Shown: positions 53,280 through 61,161 of the stretch, piece by piece
Layout: each line of letters starts with the position of its first letter
How positions within the stretch are numbered: the stretch's first letter is position 1
From: Streptomyces rubiginosohelvolus
GTDB lineage: Bacteria > Actinomycetota > Actinomycetes > Streptomycetales > Streptomycetaceae
Assembly: GCF_014649875.1 (NCBI RefSeq)
Contig: NZ_BMTW01000001.1
Coordinates: forward strand, 372,001 to 436,000
Length of the DNA stretch: 64,000 nt
Direction: 5' to 3'
Notes under the pieces: generated by a model
The model's database searches: none
What the model saw: the letters and a program-made list of their open reading frames with translations, nothing else
Told to the model about the DNA's origin: nothing
Made by a program: the position numbers and the translations under genes

Positions 53280-53945
53280 ATGGACGCGGTCAAGGGTTCC
53301 GACGGACAGCACGCCAAACGCCCCGGCAAGAGGGACGAGCGCTCGCGGCGTACCCGCGAGAAGATCGTCGCGGCGGCGCTGGAACTGTTCGTCGCGCAGG
53401 GGTACGGGGCGACGAGCCTTCAGGAGGTCGCGGATCGCGCGGGCGTGGCCGTCCAGACCGTGTACTTCGTGTTCCGGAACAAGCGCACGCTGTTCAAGGA
53501 CGTCGTCGACACGGCCATCGCGGGCGACGTCGAACCGGTCGCCACGATGGACCGCGAGTGGTTCCGCGCGGCGTGCGCGGAGCCGACCGCGGCCGGACAA
53601 CTGCGCGCCCACGTCCGGGGCGTGCGCGACATCCTCGGCCGGGTCGCCCCGGTCATCCCGCTGATCGCGGCCGCGGCCGCCACGGACCCGGAGATCGCCG
53701 CCCAGTGGCCCGCCGGCCCCGACCCGCGCTACACCGTTCAGCACGCCGCGGCGGAGGTACTGACCTCCAAGCCCGACGCCCGCCCCGACGTCGACACCGC
53801 CCGCGCCGCCGACCTGCTGTACGGGCTGCTCAGCCCCGAGCTGTACCTGACCTTCACCCGCGACCGGGGCTGGTCCCCGGACGCCTGGGAGGCATGGGCC
53901 TGCACGTCCTTGACGGCGCAGCTCTGCGAGGGCCAGGAGCACTGA
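53280..53945 (+). CDS. TetR family transcriptional regulator, 221 aa
   Basis: N-terminal TetR helix-turn-helix: RRTREKIVAAALELFVAQGYGATSLQEVADRAGVAVQTVYFVFRNKRTLFKDVVDTAIAGD, then a ligand-binding helical domain. ATG 53280 lacks a ribosome site; with the operator ending 17 bp upstream the mRNA may be leaderless. Probably represses itself and the divergent methyltransferase. Confidence 0.92.
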   Translation: MDAVKGSDGQHAKRPGKRDERSRRTREKIVAAALELFVAQGYGATSLQEVADRAGVAVQTVYFVFRNKRTLFKDVVDTAIAGDVEPVATMDREWFRAACAEPTAAGQLRAHVRGVRDILGRVAPVIPLIAAAAATDPEIAAQWPAGPDPRYTVQHAAAEVLTSKPDARPDVDTARAADLLYGLLSPELYLTFTRDRGWSPDAWEAWACTSLTAQLCEGQEH

Positions 53946-53965
53946 CCGGCCGCCTCACGCGCCGA

Positions 53966-54649
53966 TCAGGCAGGGCTCGTCGGCGTACGCCCGGGCACGG
54001 GCTCGACCGGTACGGGGGTGGGCGCGGGCACCGGCTCCGGCACGGGGACGCGTACGGACTCAGGTTCCAGCACGAGGGCGCGTACGGGCTCAGGCTCCGG
54101 CGCAGGTACGCGAACAGGCTCAGCGGCAGCAGCCGCAACCACCGGGGCACCCACATGAGCAGTCGCAGGCAGAGGCGCAGCCGCAGCCACCCGCGCCCGC
54201 CTCCGGGCCGCCGCCTCCGGGTGGTTGCACGACTCCGTACGCGTGGCCAGCTTCCCGCCCCCGACCCGCTCCCGGGTGCGGCGCAGGAATCCGTGCTGCT
54301 CCAACTCCCGCAGCGCGGTGGCGATACGGGCCTCACTCTCCGGGAAGATCGCGGCGAGCGCCGTGATGCCGACGCGCCACCCGTCGGGCAACGACTGGAT
54401 GTGGGTGCCGAGGCCGATCGCCAACAGGGACAGACCTCGGTGCTGGGAGAGCCGGTTGGAGATGATCGTGTAGCCGTCCGTGAGCCGTACGTTGATGTGT
54501 ACGACACCGGCGGACGGGGCGCGGGGGCGCGCTAACCTGCTGGGTATCCATCGGGAAGCTCCTACTTCCTCGGTGGTCAGGCCTTCGGTCGGGATGCCAG
54601 TCCCGGCCGGGGGCCGTCTCATGTCTGGTGTGGTGGTCAGCGTGAGCAT
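53966..54649 (-). CDS. helix-turn-helix protein with Pro/Glu repeat tail, 227 aa
   Basis: Central winged-helix type region VRLTDGYTIISNRLSQHRGLSLLAIGLGTHIQSLPDGWRVGITALAAIFPESEARIATALRELEQHGFLRRTRERV is a DNA-binding domain family widespread in Streptomyces. After it come a basic segment (ARRRARVAAA) and a repetitive tail with units such as VRVPAPEPEPVRALVLEPESVRVPVPEP. No regulatory partner is evident. The N-terminal 45 residues are poorly conserved-looking, so the start (ATG 54649) is uncertain; 54622 is possible. Confidence 0.75.
   Translation of the reverse strand: MLTLTTTPDMRRPPAGTGIPTEGLTTEEVGASRWIPSRLARPRAPSAGVVHINVRLTDGYTIISNRLSQHRGLSLLAIGLGTHIQSLPDGWRVGITALAAIFPESEARIATALRELEQHGFLRRTRERVGGGKLATRTESCNHPEAAARRRARVAAAAPLPATAHVGAPVVAAAAAEPVRVPAPEPEPVRALVLEPESVRVPVPEPVPAPTPVPVEPVPGRTPTSPA
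54001..54125. repeat. coding tandem repeat region (Pro/Glu/Val tail)
   Basis: Imperfect repeats built on ACGGGCTCAGG / GGCTCCGGCAC-like units encode the VRVPxPEPxP tail of the preceding gene. Copy number may vary between strains. Confidence 0.55.
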
Positions 54650-54893
54650 ATGCCCGCCAACAGGTCATAAATCCAGCCCGGTTGGCACACTTCACCCATG
54701 CGAGTGATCGCGCCTCCCCCGAGCTGACCGGGACCCGCAGAGGTCCACTCGGGGGGTTGGGTTGGGTCATTTCTCCCGTGATCAAAGACAGGTACTTAAA
54801 AGCTTTTGCGTCGTGGGTCACCACGTCGCGGTGGACCGCGACCCGGTGACCCACGCTCCCGGTGACCTCTCCCGCCCCACCGGATCGCGGCTG

Positions 54894-55088
54894 TCACGAC
54901 CCGGTGAGCGCGACCTCGGCCCGGACCGTCTTGCGCGCGAACGGACCGTGCTCCGTACCCCACCGCACCGACAGCGCCTCGACGAGCAGCACCCCGCGCC
55001 CGCCCTCGGCCGTGGGAGACGGCTGCCCCACGACCGGCAGCCGCTCGCCCCGTGCATCGGAGACCTCGATGCGGAGCAACGACAGCTC
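54894..55088 (-). pseudogene. truncated ATP-binding (RsbW-like HATPase) protein, C-terminal remnant
   Basis: About 65 residues, LRIEVSDARGERLPVVGQPSPTAEGGRGVLLVEALSVRWGTEHGPFARKTVRAEVAL, match the C-terminal half of Streptomyces anti-sigma-type ATP-binding proteins (GRGVLLVEAL being the G2-box region). The N-terminal half with the N-box is missing. Upstream codons in the same frame are antisense to the next fragment, so no intact protein can be made. It abuts the DUF5753 remnant at about 55075-55088. Confidence 0.75.
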
Positions 55089-55364
55089 GAACATCTGCTT
55101 GAGCTGAGCCAGTTGCGGCATGTCGAGATCCAGGTCATGCCGACGGAGGCGGAGGAGCACGCGGGGCTGGGCGGCTCGCACCGCATCCTTAAGCTCAAGG
55201 ACGGAAAGACCGCCGGGCACAACGAGGTTCAGCTCATCAGCGGGCTGATCACCGATCCGAGGCAGGTGCAGATCCTGGACATGCGCTACAACCTGCTCCG
55301 GTCACAGGCCCTCACGCCCCGGCTGTCGCGGGAATTCATCGAGAAACTGCTGGGAGAGACATGA
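55074..55364 (+). pseudogene. truncated XRE/Scr1-type regulator, DUF5753 C-terminal remnant
   Basis: The stretch EQRQLEHLLELSQLRHVEIQVMPTEAEEHAGLGGSHRILKLKDGKTAGHNEVQLISGLITDPRQVQILDMRYNLLRSQALTPRLSREFIEKLLGET is the end of a DUF5753 domain. The N-terminal helix-turn-helix and about 170 residues are absent. Its stop still overlaps the DUF397 start (ATGA), preserving the original operon end. Confidence 0.8.
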
Positions 55365-55552
55365 GCACCCCCGAGCTGACGTGGTTCAAGAGCAGCTACA
55401 GCACCAACGACGGTCCGGACTGCGTCGAGGTCGCCACCGCCCCCGCCACCGTCCACGTACGCGACTCGAAGCAACTCCCCACCGGCGGCCCCCACCTCGG
55501 CTTCACCTCGGCCGCCTGGGCGGACTTCGTCACGTACGCGTCGGAGGCCTGA
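55361..55552 (+). CDS. DUF397 domain protein, 63 aa
   Basis: Complete DUF397 protein: ELTWFKSSYSTNDGPDCVEVATAPATVHVRDSKQLPTGGPHLGFTSAAWADFVTYA. DUF397 proteins pair with XRE/DUF5753 regulators in actinobacteria and act as their small antagonists, in a toxin-antitoxin-like arrangement. Here the partner regulator is truncated, so this gene is probably orphaned. Confidence 0.92.
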   Translation: MSTPELTWFKSSYSTNDGPDCVEVATAPATVHVRDSKQLPTGGPHLGFTSAAWADFVTYASEA

Positions 55553-55555
55553 GCC

Positions 55556-55954
55556 ATGTCCGTACCGCCGGTCGTCCGCATCAAGGACTTCGACCACCTC
55601 GTCCTCAACGTCGGAGACGTCGAAAAGGCCCTCGCGTTCTACTGCGGGCCACTCGGCCTGGAGCCGGTCCGCGTCGAGGAGTGGCGGGCGGGCAAGGTCC
55701 CGTTCCCCTCGGTCCGGGTCAGCCCGACGACGATCATCGACCTGCTGGACCGTCCGCGCGGCGAGTCGAACGTGGACCACATCTGCCTCGTCGTCGACCC
55801 GCTCGACTGGCAGCAGGTCATCGACTCCGGGGTGTTCACGGTGAAGGAGGGGCCGGTACCCCGCTTCGGGGCCCGGGGATCGGCCACCTCCGTCTACGTA
55901 CTCGACCCGGACGGCAACACGGTCGAGCTGCGCTGGTATCCCCAGGACGCGTGA
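55556..55954 (+). CDS. VOC family protein (glyoxalase-like), 132 aa
   Basis: Vicinal oxygen chelate fold: KDFDHLVLNVGDVEKALAFYCGPLGLEPVRVEEWRAGKVPFPSVRV, SNVDHICLVVDPLDW, and SVYVLDPDGNTVELRWYP. Metal ligands His (FDH), His (VDH) and Glu (VELRW) are present, so it is probably an active metalloenzyme or a binding/resistance protein. Substrate unknown. Starts 3 nt after the DUF397 stop. Confidence 0.9.
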   Translation: MSVPPVVRIKDFDHLVLNVGDVEKALAFYCGPLGLEPVRVEEWRAGKVPFPSVRVSPTTIIDLLDRPRGESNVDHICLVVDPLDWQQVIDSGVFTVKEGPVPRFGARGSATSVYVLDPDGNTVELRWYPQDA

Positions 55955-56087
55955 GGCGGGGAGGAGCCGGGCCCGCAGCCCGCTGCGGGCCCGGCCCTCT
56001 CGCTCCACGGGCAACCCGTGAACCTTTCCGGCCGCCGCGGACAACAGGGGGTGACCGACACACCGACCGACGCACCCTGGAGGCGCA

Positions 56088-56747
56088 GTGACCGGACCAC
56101 CTCCGGCCCGCCCCGGCATCGCGGGCGACGGCAGACACGACGACGGCAGGGACGACGCCGACGTCATCGCCCAGTCGCTCGACGAGCCCGAACTGTTCGC
56201 CGGGCTCTACGACCGGCACGCCCCGGACATCCACCGCTACGTCGCCCGCCGCCTCGGGGAGGGCGCGGCGGACGACATCACGGCGGAGACGTTCCTCATC
56301 GCGTTCCGCACCCGGGCCCGCTACGACACGGCCCACCGGCTGGCCCGGCCCTGGCTGTACGGCATCGCGGCCAACCTGATCGGCAAGCACCGCCGTACCG
56401 AGGTCCGCGCGCTGAAGGCGCTGGCCCGGACCGGGCACGACCCGGTCGCCGCGTCGTGGAGCGACCGCTCCGACGACCGGATCGCCGTCCAGGCACCCCT
56501 GGCGGGGGCGCTGGCCACGCTGTCGCCCGGTGACCGGCACGTCCTGCTGCTGGTCGCCTGGGCGGACCTCGGCTACCAGGAGGTGGCCGAGGCGCTGCGG
56601 ATCCCGCTGGGCACGGTGAGGTCCCGGCTGAACCGGGCCCGCCGCAAGGTCCGCGAGGCGCTGAGCACCGACCCCGCGTTCGCCTCCGCGCTCGACGCAT
56701 CGCCCGCCACGGCCGGACAGGAGCTGAGCCCGTCATGGACGAAATGA
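56088..56747 (+). CDS. ECF-type RNA polymerase sigma factor, 219 aa
   Basis: Region 2: ELFAGLYDRHAPDIHRYVARRLGEGAADDITAETFLIAFRTRARYDTAHRLARPWLYGIAANLIGKHRRTEVR. Region 4: GALATLSPGDRHVLLLVAWADLGYQEVAEALRIPLGTVRSRLNRARRKVREAL. GTG 56088 has GGAGG 5 nt upstream. Its end overlaps the next gene by 13 bp, so that membrane protein is the likely anti-sigma partner. Confidence 0.9.
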   Translation: MTGPPPARPGIAGDGRHDDGRDDADVIAQSLDEPELFAGLYDRHAPDIHRYVARRLGEGAADDITAETFLIAFRTRARYDTAHRLARPWLYGIAANLIGKHRRTEVRALKALARTGHDPVAASWSDRSDDRIAVQAPLAGALATLSPGDRHVLLLVAWADLGYQEVAEALRIPLGTVRSRLNRARRKVREALSTDPAFASALDASPATAGQELSPSWTK

Positions 56748-57736
56748 CCCGGCTACGGGAGCTGCGCGCCGACGCCCCCGTGCCCGACCGCGCCGACCTG
56801 GCCCCCGGCCGCCGGCGGCTGACCGACGCCATCGAGGGCAGGAGCCGCCGCACGTTCCGGCTGCGGGCCGACTGGCGGATCGCCTCGCTCGGCGCGGTGG
56901 TGGCGATCACCGCGGCCGCGCTCTTCGTCACCCAGATCGTCGACACCTCGGACCCCCGGCAGTCGGGTCCGGCGACGGTGGCGGGCGACCTCGACCTGTC
57001 CGGCCCGGCCGCCGCCCTGGGGCAGGCCGCCGACTTCCTGGAGCGGCAGGAGGTCCCTCCGGAGCCGCGGGCGGACCAGTGGATCTACCTCCGGCAAGGG
57101 AGCCCCGAGCAGGAGAGGTACTGGAAGGAACTCCCCGCCGAGATCCGGGATCGGACGCGGTGGTCCTACAGCCCCGCCTCCTGGGTCCCGTACGACGACA
57201 AGGCCGCGGAGAACGACACCTCCGACACCGACTACCGGACCGCCCGCGAGTCCTACCGGATCGCCGCCGGACTACCGGAGGACCCGGAGGCGCTCCTCGC
57301 GGAACTGCGGAAGGTCTTTCCCTCCGGTACCGGCCCCGAAAGTGTCCCGGAGACCAAGGACGCCCACAGCTTCCGCGCCCTGACCACCCTGCTGGAGTCC
57401 TACCCGCTGCCGCCGGACGCCCTGGCCCGGATGTACCGGGCGATGGCCACGATCAAGGGCATCGGCGTGACGGACCACCTGGTCCGGGACGCGTTCGGCC
57501 GCCAGGTCATGGCCGTCACGCGTGCGCATGACCAGAACACCCAGCGTGAGATCCTCCTGGACCCCGTCGACTACAGCTACGCGGGCCGGCGGGAGGTCGT
57601 CATCAGGACCCACGTCGTCTACGGCCCCGACGACAGTGACGGCCCCGACCGGACGGTGCTCAAGCCCGGCGACATCCTGAGCGATATCGCGAGGACCAGG
57701 GCGGCCGTGGTCGACGCCAAGGGCCAGAAGCCCTGA
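56735..57736 (+). CDS. CU044_5270 family membrane protein, probable anti-sigma partner, 333 aa
   Basis: Cytoplasmic N-terminus of about 45 residues (TRLRELRADAPVPDRADLAPGRRRLTDAI), one membrane segment (IASLGAVVAITAAALFVTQIV, about 49-69) and a large extracellular domain (LPPDALARMYRAMATIKGIGVTDHLVRDAFGRQVMAVTR). This is the CU044_5270 type that is regularly encoded after an ECF sigma gene. Translational overlap supports a joint sigma/anti-sigma module; the signal is unknown. Confidence 0.82.
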   Translation: MDEMTRLRELRADAPVPDRADLAPGRRRLTDAIEGRSRRTFRLRADWRIASLGAVVAITAAALFVTQIVDTSDPRQSGPATVAGDLDLSGPAAALGQAADFLERQEVPPEPRADQWIYLRQGSPEQERYWKELPAEIRDRTRWSYSPASWVPYDDKAAENDTSDTDYRTARESYRIAAGLPEDPEALLAELRKVFPSGTGPESVPETKDAHSFRALTTLLESYPLPPDALARMYRAMATIKGIGVTDHLVRDAFGRQVMAVTRAHDQNTQREILLDPVDYSYAGRREVVIRTHVVYGPDDSDGPDRTVLKPGDILSDIARTRAAVVDAKGQKP

Positions 57737-57757
57737 CCGTACGGCTCGCGCAGAGCT

Positions 57758-57810
57758 CGGGCGTGGGCGCGGTCTCCGCCACAGGGGAGCGGACACCGGG
57801 CCCACGCCCG
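57758..57810. terminator. long hairpin after ECF sigma/anti-sigma operon
   Basis: Outer arms CGGGCGTGGGC (57758-57768) and GCCCACGCCCG (57800-57810), 11 bp perfect; inner GGTCTCCGC / GCGGACACC pairs with one mismatch, extending the stem. Probable terminator before coaA. Confidence 0.7.
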
Positions 57811-57899
57811 TTCCGGCCATCAGCGGCCGCCGGGCGACCCCGCCACCCACGTGACCGACCCCACCCCCCACTCCGTTAAAACTCCCGCAACAATGAAGG

Positions 57900-58895
57900 G
57901 TGATCACTTCGCCCGCACGGAGCCCCCAGCGCCGCACCGAGCATGCGCCGACCCCGTACGTCGACCTCTCGCGCGACGAGTGGAGCGCTCTGCGGGACAA
58001 GACGCCGCTGCCGCTGACCGCCGACGAGGTGGAGCGGCTGCGGGGGCTCGGGGACGTCATCGACCTGGACGAGGTGCGGGACGTCTATCTGCCGCTCTCC
58101 CGGCTGCTCAACCTGTACGTCCAGGCCACCTCCGGGCTGCGGGGCGCGCTGAACACCTTCCTCGGGGACGCCGGGAACGGGCACGGGGCGCAGCGCGGGA
58201 CCCCGTTCGTCATAGGGGTCGCGGGCAGTGTCGCCGTCGGCAAGTCCACCAGCGCCCGTATCCTCCAGGCGCTCCTGGCCCGCTGGCCCGAGCACCCGAG
58301 GGTCGAGCTGGTGACCACGGACGGGTTCCTGCTGCCGATGAAGGAGCTGCGGGCGCGCGGGCTGACCTCGCGCAAAGGGTTCCCGGAGTCGTACGACCGG
58401 CGGGCGCTGACCCGGTTCGTCGCGGACATCAAGGCGGGCAAGGACGAGGTGACCGCACCCGTCTACTCGCACCTGATCTACGACATCGTCCCCGGCGAAC
58501 GGCTCACCGTGCGCCGCCCCGACATCCTCATCGTCGAGGGCCTCAACGTCCTCCAGCCCGCCCTGCCCGGCAGCGACGGCCGGACGAGGGTCGGGCTCGC
58601 CGACTACTTCGACTTCAGCGTGTACGTCGACGCGCGCGCCGAGGACATCGAGACCTGGTACCTGAACCGTTTCCGCAAGCTGCGCGCCACGGCGTTCCAG
58701 GACCCGTCCTCGTACTTCCGCAAGTACACCCAGGTCTCCGAGGAGGAGGCGCTGGACTACGCGCGCACCATGTGGCGGACCATCAACAAACCGAATCTGC
58801 TGGAGAACGTGGCCCCGACGCGCGGCCGTGCCACCCTGGTGCTCCGCAAGGGCCCGGACCACAAGGTCCAGAAGCTGTCCCTGCGCAAGCTCTGA
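57900..58895 (+). CDS. coaA: pantothenate kinase type I, 331 aa
   Basis: Phosphorylates pantothenate, first step of CoA synthesis. [26 protein letters not shown] at the start, P-loop [47 protein letters not shown], and [10 protein letters not shown] / [12 protein letters not shown] are the CoaA signatures. GTG 57900 gives about 15 residues before the conserved part. Normal length. Confidence 0.96.
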   Translation: MITSPARSPQRRTEHAPTPYVDLSRDEWSALRDKTPLPLTADEVERLRGLGDVIDLDEVRDVYLPLSRLLNLYVQATSGLRGALNTFLGDAGNGHGAQRGTPFVIGVAGSVAVGKSTSARILQALLARWPEHPRVELVTTDGFLLPMKELRARGLTSRKGFPESYDRRALTRFVADIKAGKDEVTAPVYSHLIYDIVPGERLTVRRPDILIVEGLNVLQPALPGSDGRTRVGLADYFDFSVYVDARAEDIETWYLNRFRKLRATAFQDPSSYFRKYTQVSEEEALDYARTMWRTINKPNLLENVAPTRGRATLVLRKGPDHKVQKLSLRKL

Positions 58896-58921
58896 CCCCT
58901 CAGCCCGGGAGGGCCCGCCGC

Positions 58922-59887
58922 GTGCTGCACCTGCGACTGATCGTGCCCACCGACACCACCGACGAGGTGGTCGCACTGCTGGAGACCACCGTCGGCACCG
59001 CCCACCTCGTGGTCCTGCCGGGCGCCGCCCGCTCCCCCGCGGGCGACGTGGTGATGTGCGACGTGGCGCGCGAGGCCGGCGACGAACTGATCCGGGATCT
59101 GCGGGGCCTCGGTCTGGAGAAGTCCGGGTCGATCACCATGGAGAACATGGAGCTGACCCTGTCCGACCATGCGGACCGGGCGGAGGACGAAGCCCCGGGC
59201 GACGGCGCCGACGCGGTGCTGTGGGAGGAGCTGACGGAGGCGACGCACGAGGAGTCGACCTTCTCCGTCACCTACGTCTCCTTCCTCGCCCTCGCCACGA
59301 TGCTCGCCGCCTGCGGCGTGATGCTCGACAACGCGGTGCTGATCGTGGGCGCGATGGCCGTCGGGCCGGAGTTCGGCCCGCTGGCCGGGATCTCCACGGC
59401 CATCGTGCAGCGCGCCCCGCGCCTGGTGGTCCGCTCGCTGTGGGCGCTGATCGGCGGCTTCGCGCTCGCGATGATCATCACGGCCGGGTTCGCCTGGCTG
59501 ATGGACGCGTTCGGCCTGTTCACCCACGACATGATCGACAAGCCCCGGCCGAACACCGGCTTCATCTGGCACCCGGACTGGATGTCGTTCGTCGTGGCGT
59601 TCCTGGCCGGCATCGCCGGGACGCTCTCCCTCACCTCGGCGAAGTCCGGAGCCCTGATCGGCGTGGCGATCTCCGTGACGACGGTCCCGGCCGCCGCCAA
59701 CGCGGCCGTCGCGTTCAGCTACTCCGACTACCAGCAGACGATCGGCTCGGGCCAGCAGCTCCTCGCCAACCTCGGCGGGATCGTCCTGGCGGGCACGCTG
59801 ACGCTGCTGCTCCAGAAGGGCCTGTGGAAGATCCGGCGTACGCAGAAGCCCCCGGCGAGCACGCCGGGGGCTTCGGTGGGGGCGTGA
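58922..59887 (+). CDS. DUF389 integral membrane protein, 321 aa
   Basis: N-terminal soluble ferredoxin-like part (LHLRLIVPTDTTDEVVALLETTVGTAHLVVLPG, 1-90) and the DUF389 membrane domain from about 110, with TYVSFLALATMLAACGVMLDNAVLIVGAMAVGPEFGPLAGISTAIVQR and at least five hydrophobic segments (including ALIGGFALAMIITAGFAWLMDAFGLF and FVVAFLAGIAGTLSLTSAKSGALIGVAISVTTVPAAANAAVA). Transport function is presumed but unproven for the family. GTG 58922 has GGGAGGG 7 nt upstream; 27 nt after coaA, so probably cotranscribed. Confidence 0.9.
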   Translation: MLHLRLIVPTDTTDEVVALLETTVGTAHLVVLPGAARSPAGDVVMCDVAREAGDELIRDLRGLGLEKSGSITMENMELTLSDHADRAEDEAPGDGADAVLWEELTEATHEESTFSVTYVSFLALATMLAACGVMLDNAVLIVGAMAVGPEFGPLAGISTAIVQRAPRLVVRSLWALIGGFALAMIITAGFAWLMDAFGLFTHDMIDKPRPNTGFIWHPDWMSFVVAFLAGIAGTLSLTSAKSGALIGVAISVTTVPAAANAAVAFSYSDYQQTIGSGQQLLANLGGIVLAGTLTLLLQKGLWKIRRTQKPPASTPGASVGA

Positions 59888-59974
59888 CGGACCGGGCGCC
59901 TCGGTGACGGCCATGGCATCGGGCGGCGCCGGGCAGCCGGTGCGAAGCGGGTGCGGGCGGTGTAGAGAGGAGAC

Positions 59975-61078
59975 ATGCCGCAGCGCCCCGAAGGACCCGG
60001 CCCTCGGCGGGGGCTGATCGCCATCCCGATCCTGTGGATCGTCGCGGTGACCGTGGTCGACGTGCTCGCGCCGCCGGACATCCACCTCGGTCCGCTGCTC
60101 GTCGCGGCCCCGGCGATCACGCCGTCGTTCGGCGGACCGAGGACCGTGGGCGTGGTGGCCGCACTGGCGGTGGCCGCGCAGACCCTCATCGGAGTCATCC
60201 GCGACCCCGATGACCTGCTCTCGGCCAACCACGAGGCGCAGATCATCGCCCTGCTGCTGGTCGGCGTGAGTCTGGTGGTCTTCTGCGTGGTGCGGGAGCG
60301 CCGCGCGAAGGAGCTGTCGCAGGTCCGCCATGTGTCCGAAGCCGCCCAGCGCGTGGTCCTGCCCCCGCTGCCCGGGAGGCTCGGGCCCCTGCGGGCCTCC
60401 GCTCGCTACCTCGCCGCGGAGGCCGAGGCCCGGATCGGCGGGGACCTGTACGCGGCGGCACGCACCGCCTCCGGCACCCGGCTGATCGTCGGCGACGTCC
60501 GGGGCAAGGGGCTGACCGCGGTCAACGACGCCGCCCTGCTGCTCGGAGCCTTTCGTGTCGCCGCCCACCGCGAGGCGGGCCTGGGCGAACTGGTCGCCTA
60601 CCTCGACCGCAGCGTGTGCTGGGACCTGATGGAACCGGGCGAGACGAGCCGCCTCGGAGAAACGTTCATCACGGCCACCATCATGGACATCCCCGACCAG
60701 AACGGCCCGGTCCGGATGATCTCCTGCGGACACCCGCCGCCCGTCGTCCTGCGCGACGGCCGCCCGACGACGATGCACGTCGGGCACCCGGCGCCTCCGC
60801 TGGGCCTGGGCGACCTGGCACACCCCCGCTACGAGGTCGACAGCTTCCCGTTCGAACCGGGGGACCTTCTGCTGCTGTACACGGACGGGGTCACCGAGGC
60901 GCGTGACGCCACCGGCGCCTTCTACCCGCTCACCGATCGCGTCACGGGATGGAGCGAGCGCGATCCCGACGCCTTCCTCCAGCGCCTCCGGAGCGACCTG
61001 CTGCACTACGTCGGCGGACGGCTGAACGACGACGCCGCCATGGTCGCCGTGGAACGTCCCGCCCTGCCGCGAGCGTGA
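59975..61078 (+). CDS. membrane PP2C/SpoIIE-type Ser phosphatase, 367 aa
   Basis: N-terminal membrane domain with about three to four segments (GLIAIPILWIVAVTVVDVLA; GPLLVAAPAIT; VGVVAALAVAAQTLIGVI; IIALLLVGVSLVVFCVV) and a C-terminal PP2C domain: EARIGGDLYAAARTASGTRLIVGDVRGKGLTAVNDAALLLGAF, LLLYTDGVTEARDATGAFYPL, and NDDAAMVAV. The metal Asp residues (GGD, GDV, TDG, DDA) are all present, so it should be active. Likely target is an anti-sigma antagonist, not identified here. Confidence 0.9.
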   Translation: MPQRPEGPGPRRGLIAIPILWIVAVTVVDVLAPPDIHLGPLLVAAPAITPSFGGPRTVGVVAALAVAAQTLIGVIRDPDDLLSANHEAQIIALLLVGVSLVVFCVVRERRAKELSQVRHVSEAAQRVVLPPLPGRLGPLRASARYLAAEAEARIGGDLYAAARTASGTRLIVGDVRGKGLTAVNDAALLLGAFRVAAHREAGLGELVAYLDRSVCWDLMEPGETSRLGETFITATIMDIPDQNGPVRMISCGHPPPVVLRDGRPTTMHVGHPAPPLGLGDLAHPRYEVDSFPFEPGDLLLLYTDGVTEARDATGAFYPLTDRVTGWSERDPDAFLQRLRSDLLHYVGGRLNDDAAMVAVERPALPRA

Positions 61079-61161
61079 GCCAACGGCTCTGCCCCGGGGC
61101 CGTGCCCGCCGTACGCGCACGGCTGCTCAAGCCGGTACGCATACGGCTCGGGGCCGGGGCT

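Noticed and set aside
54762..55073. Plus-strand open frame leading into the DUF5753 fragment
   Set aside because: Its sequence is Arg/Pro/His-rich shadow coding, antisense to the ATP-binding remnant; only codons from about 55074 resemble a protein family.
57851..58921. Long plus-strand frame upstream of the DUF389 gene
   Set aside because: It is a shadow of coaA in another frame; GTG 58922 with GGGAGGG is the real start.
61091..61160. GCCCCGG...CCGGGGC pairing between the PP2C gene and glmM
   Set aside because: Arms of 7 bp around 56 nt are too weak to call a terminator.
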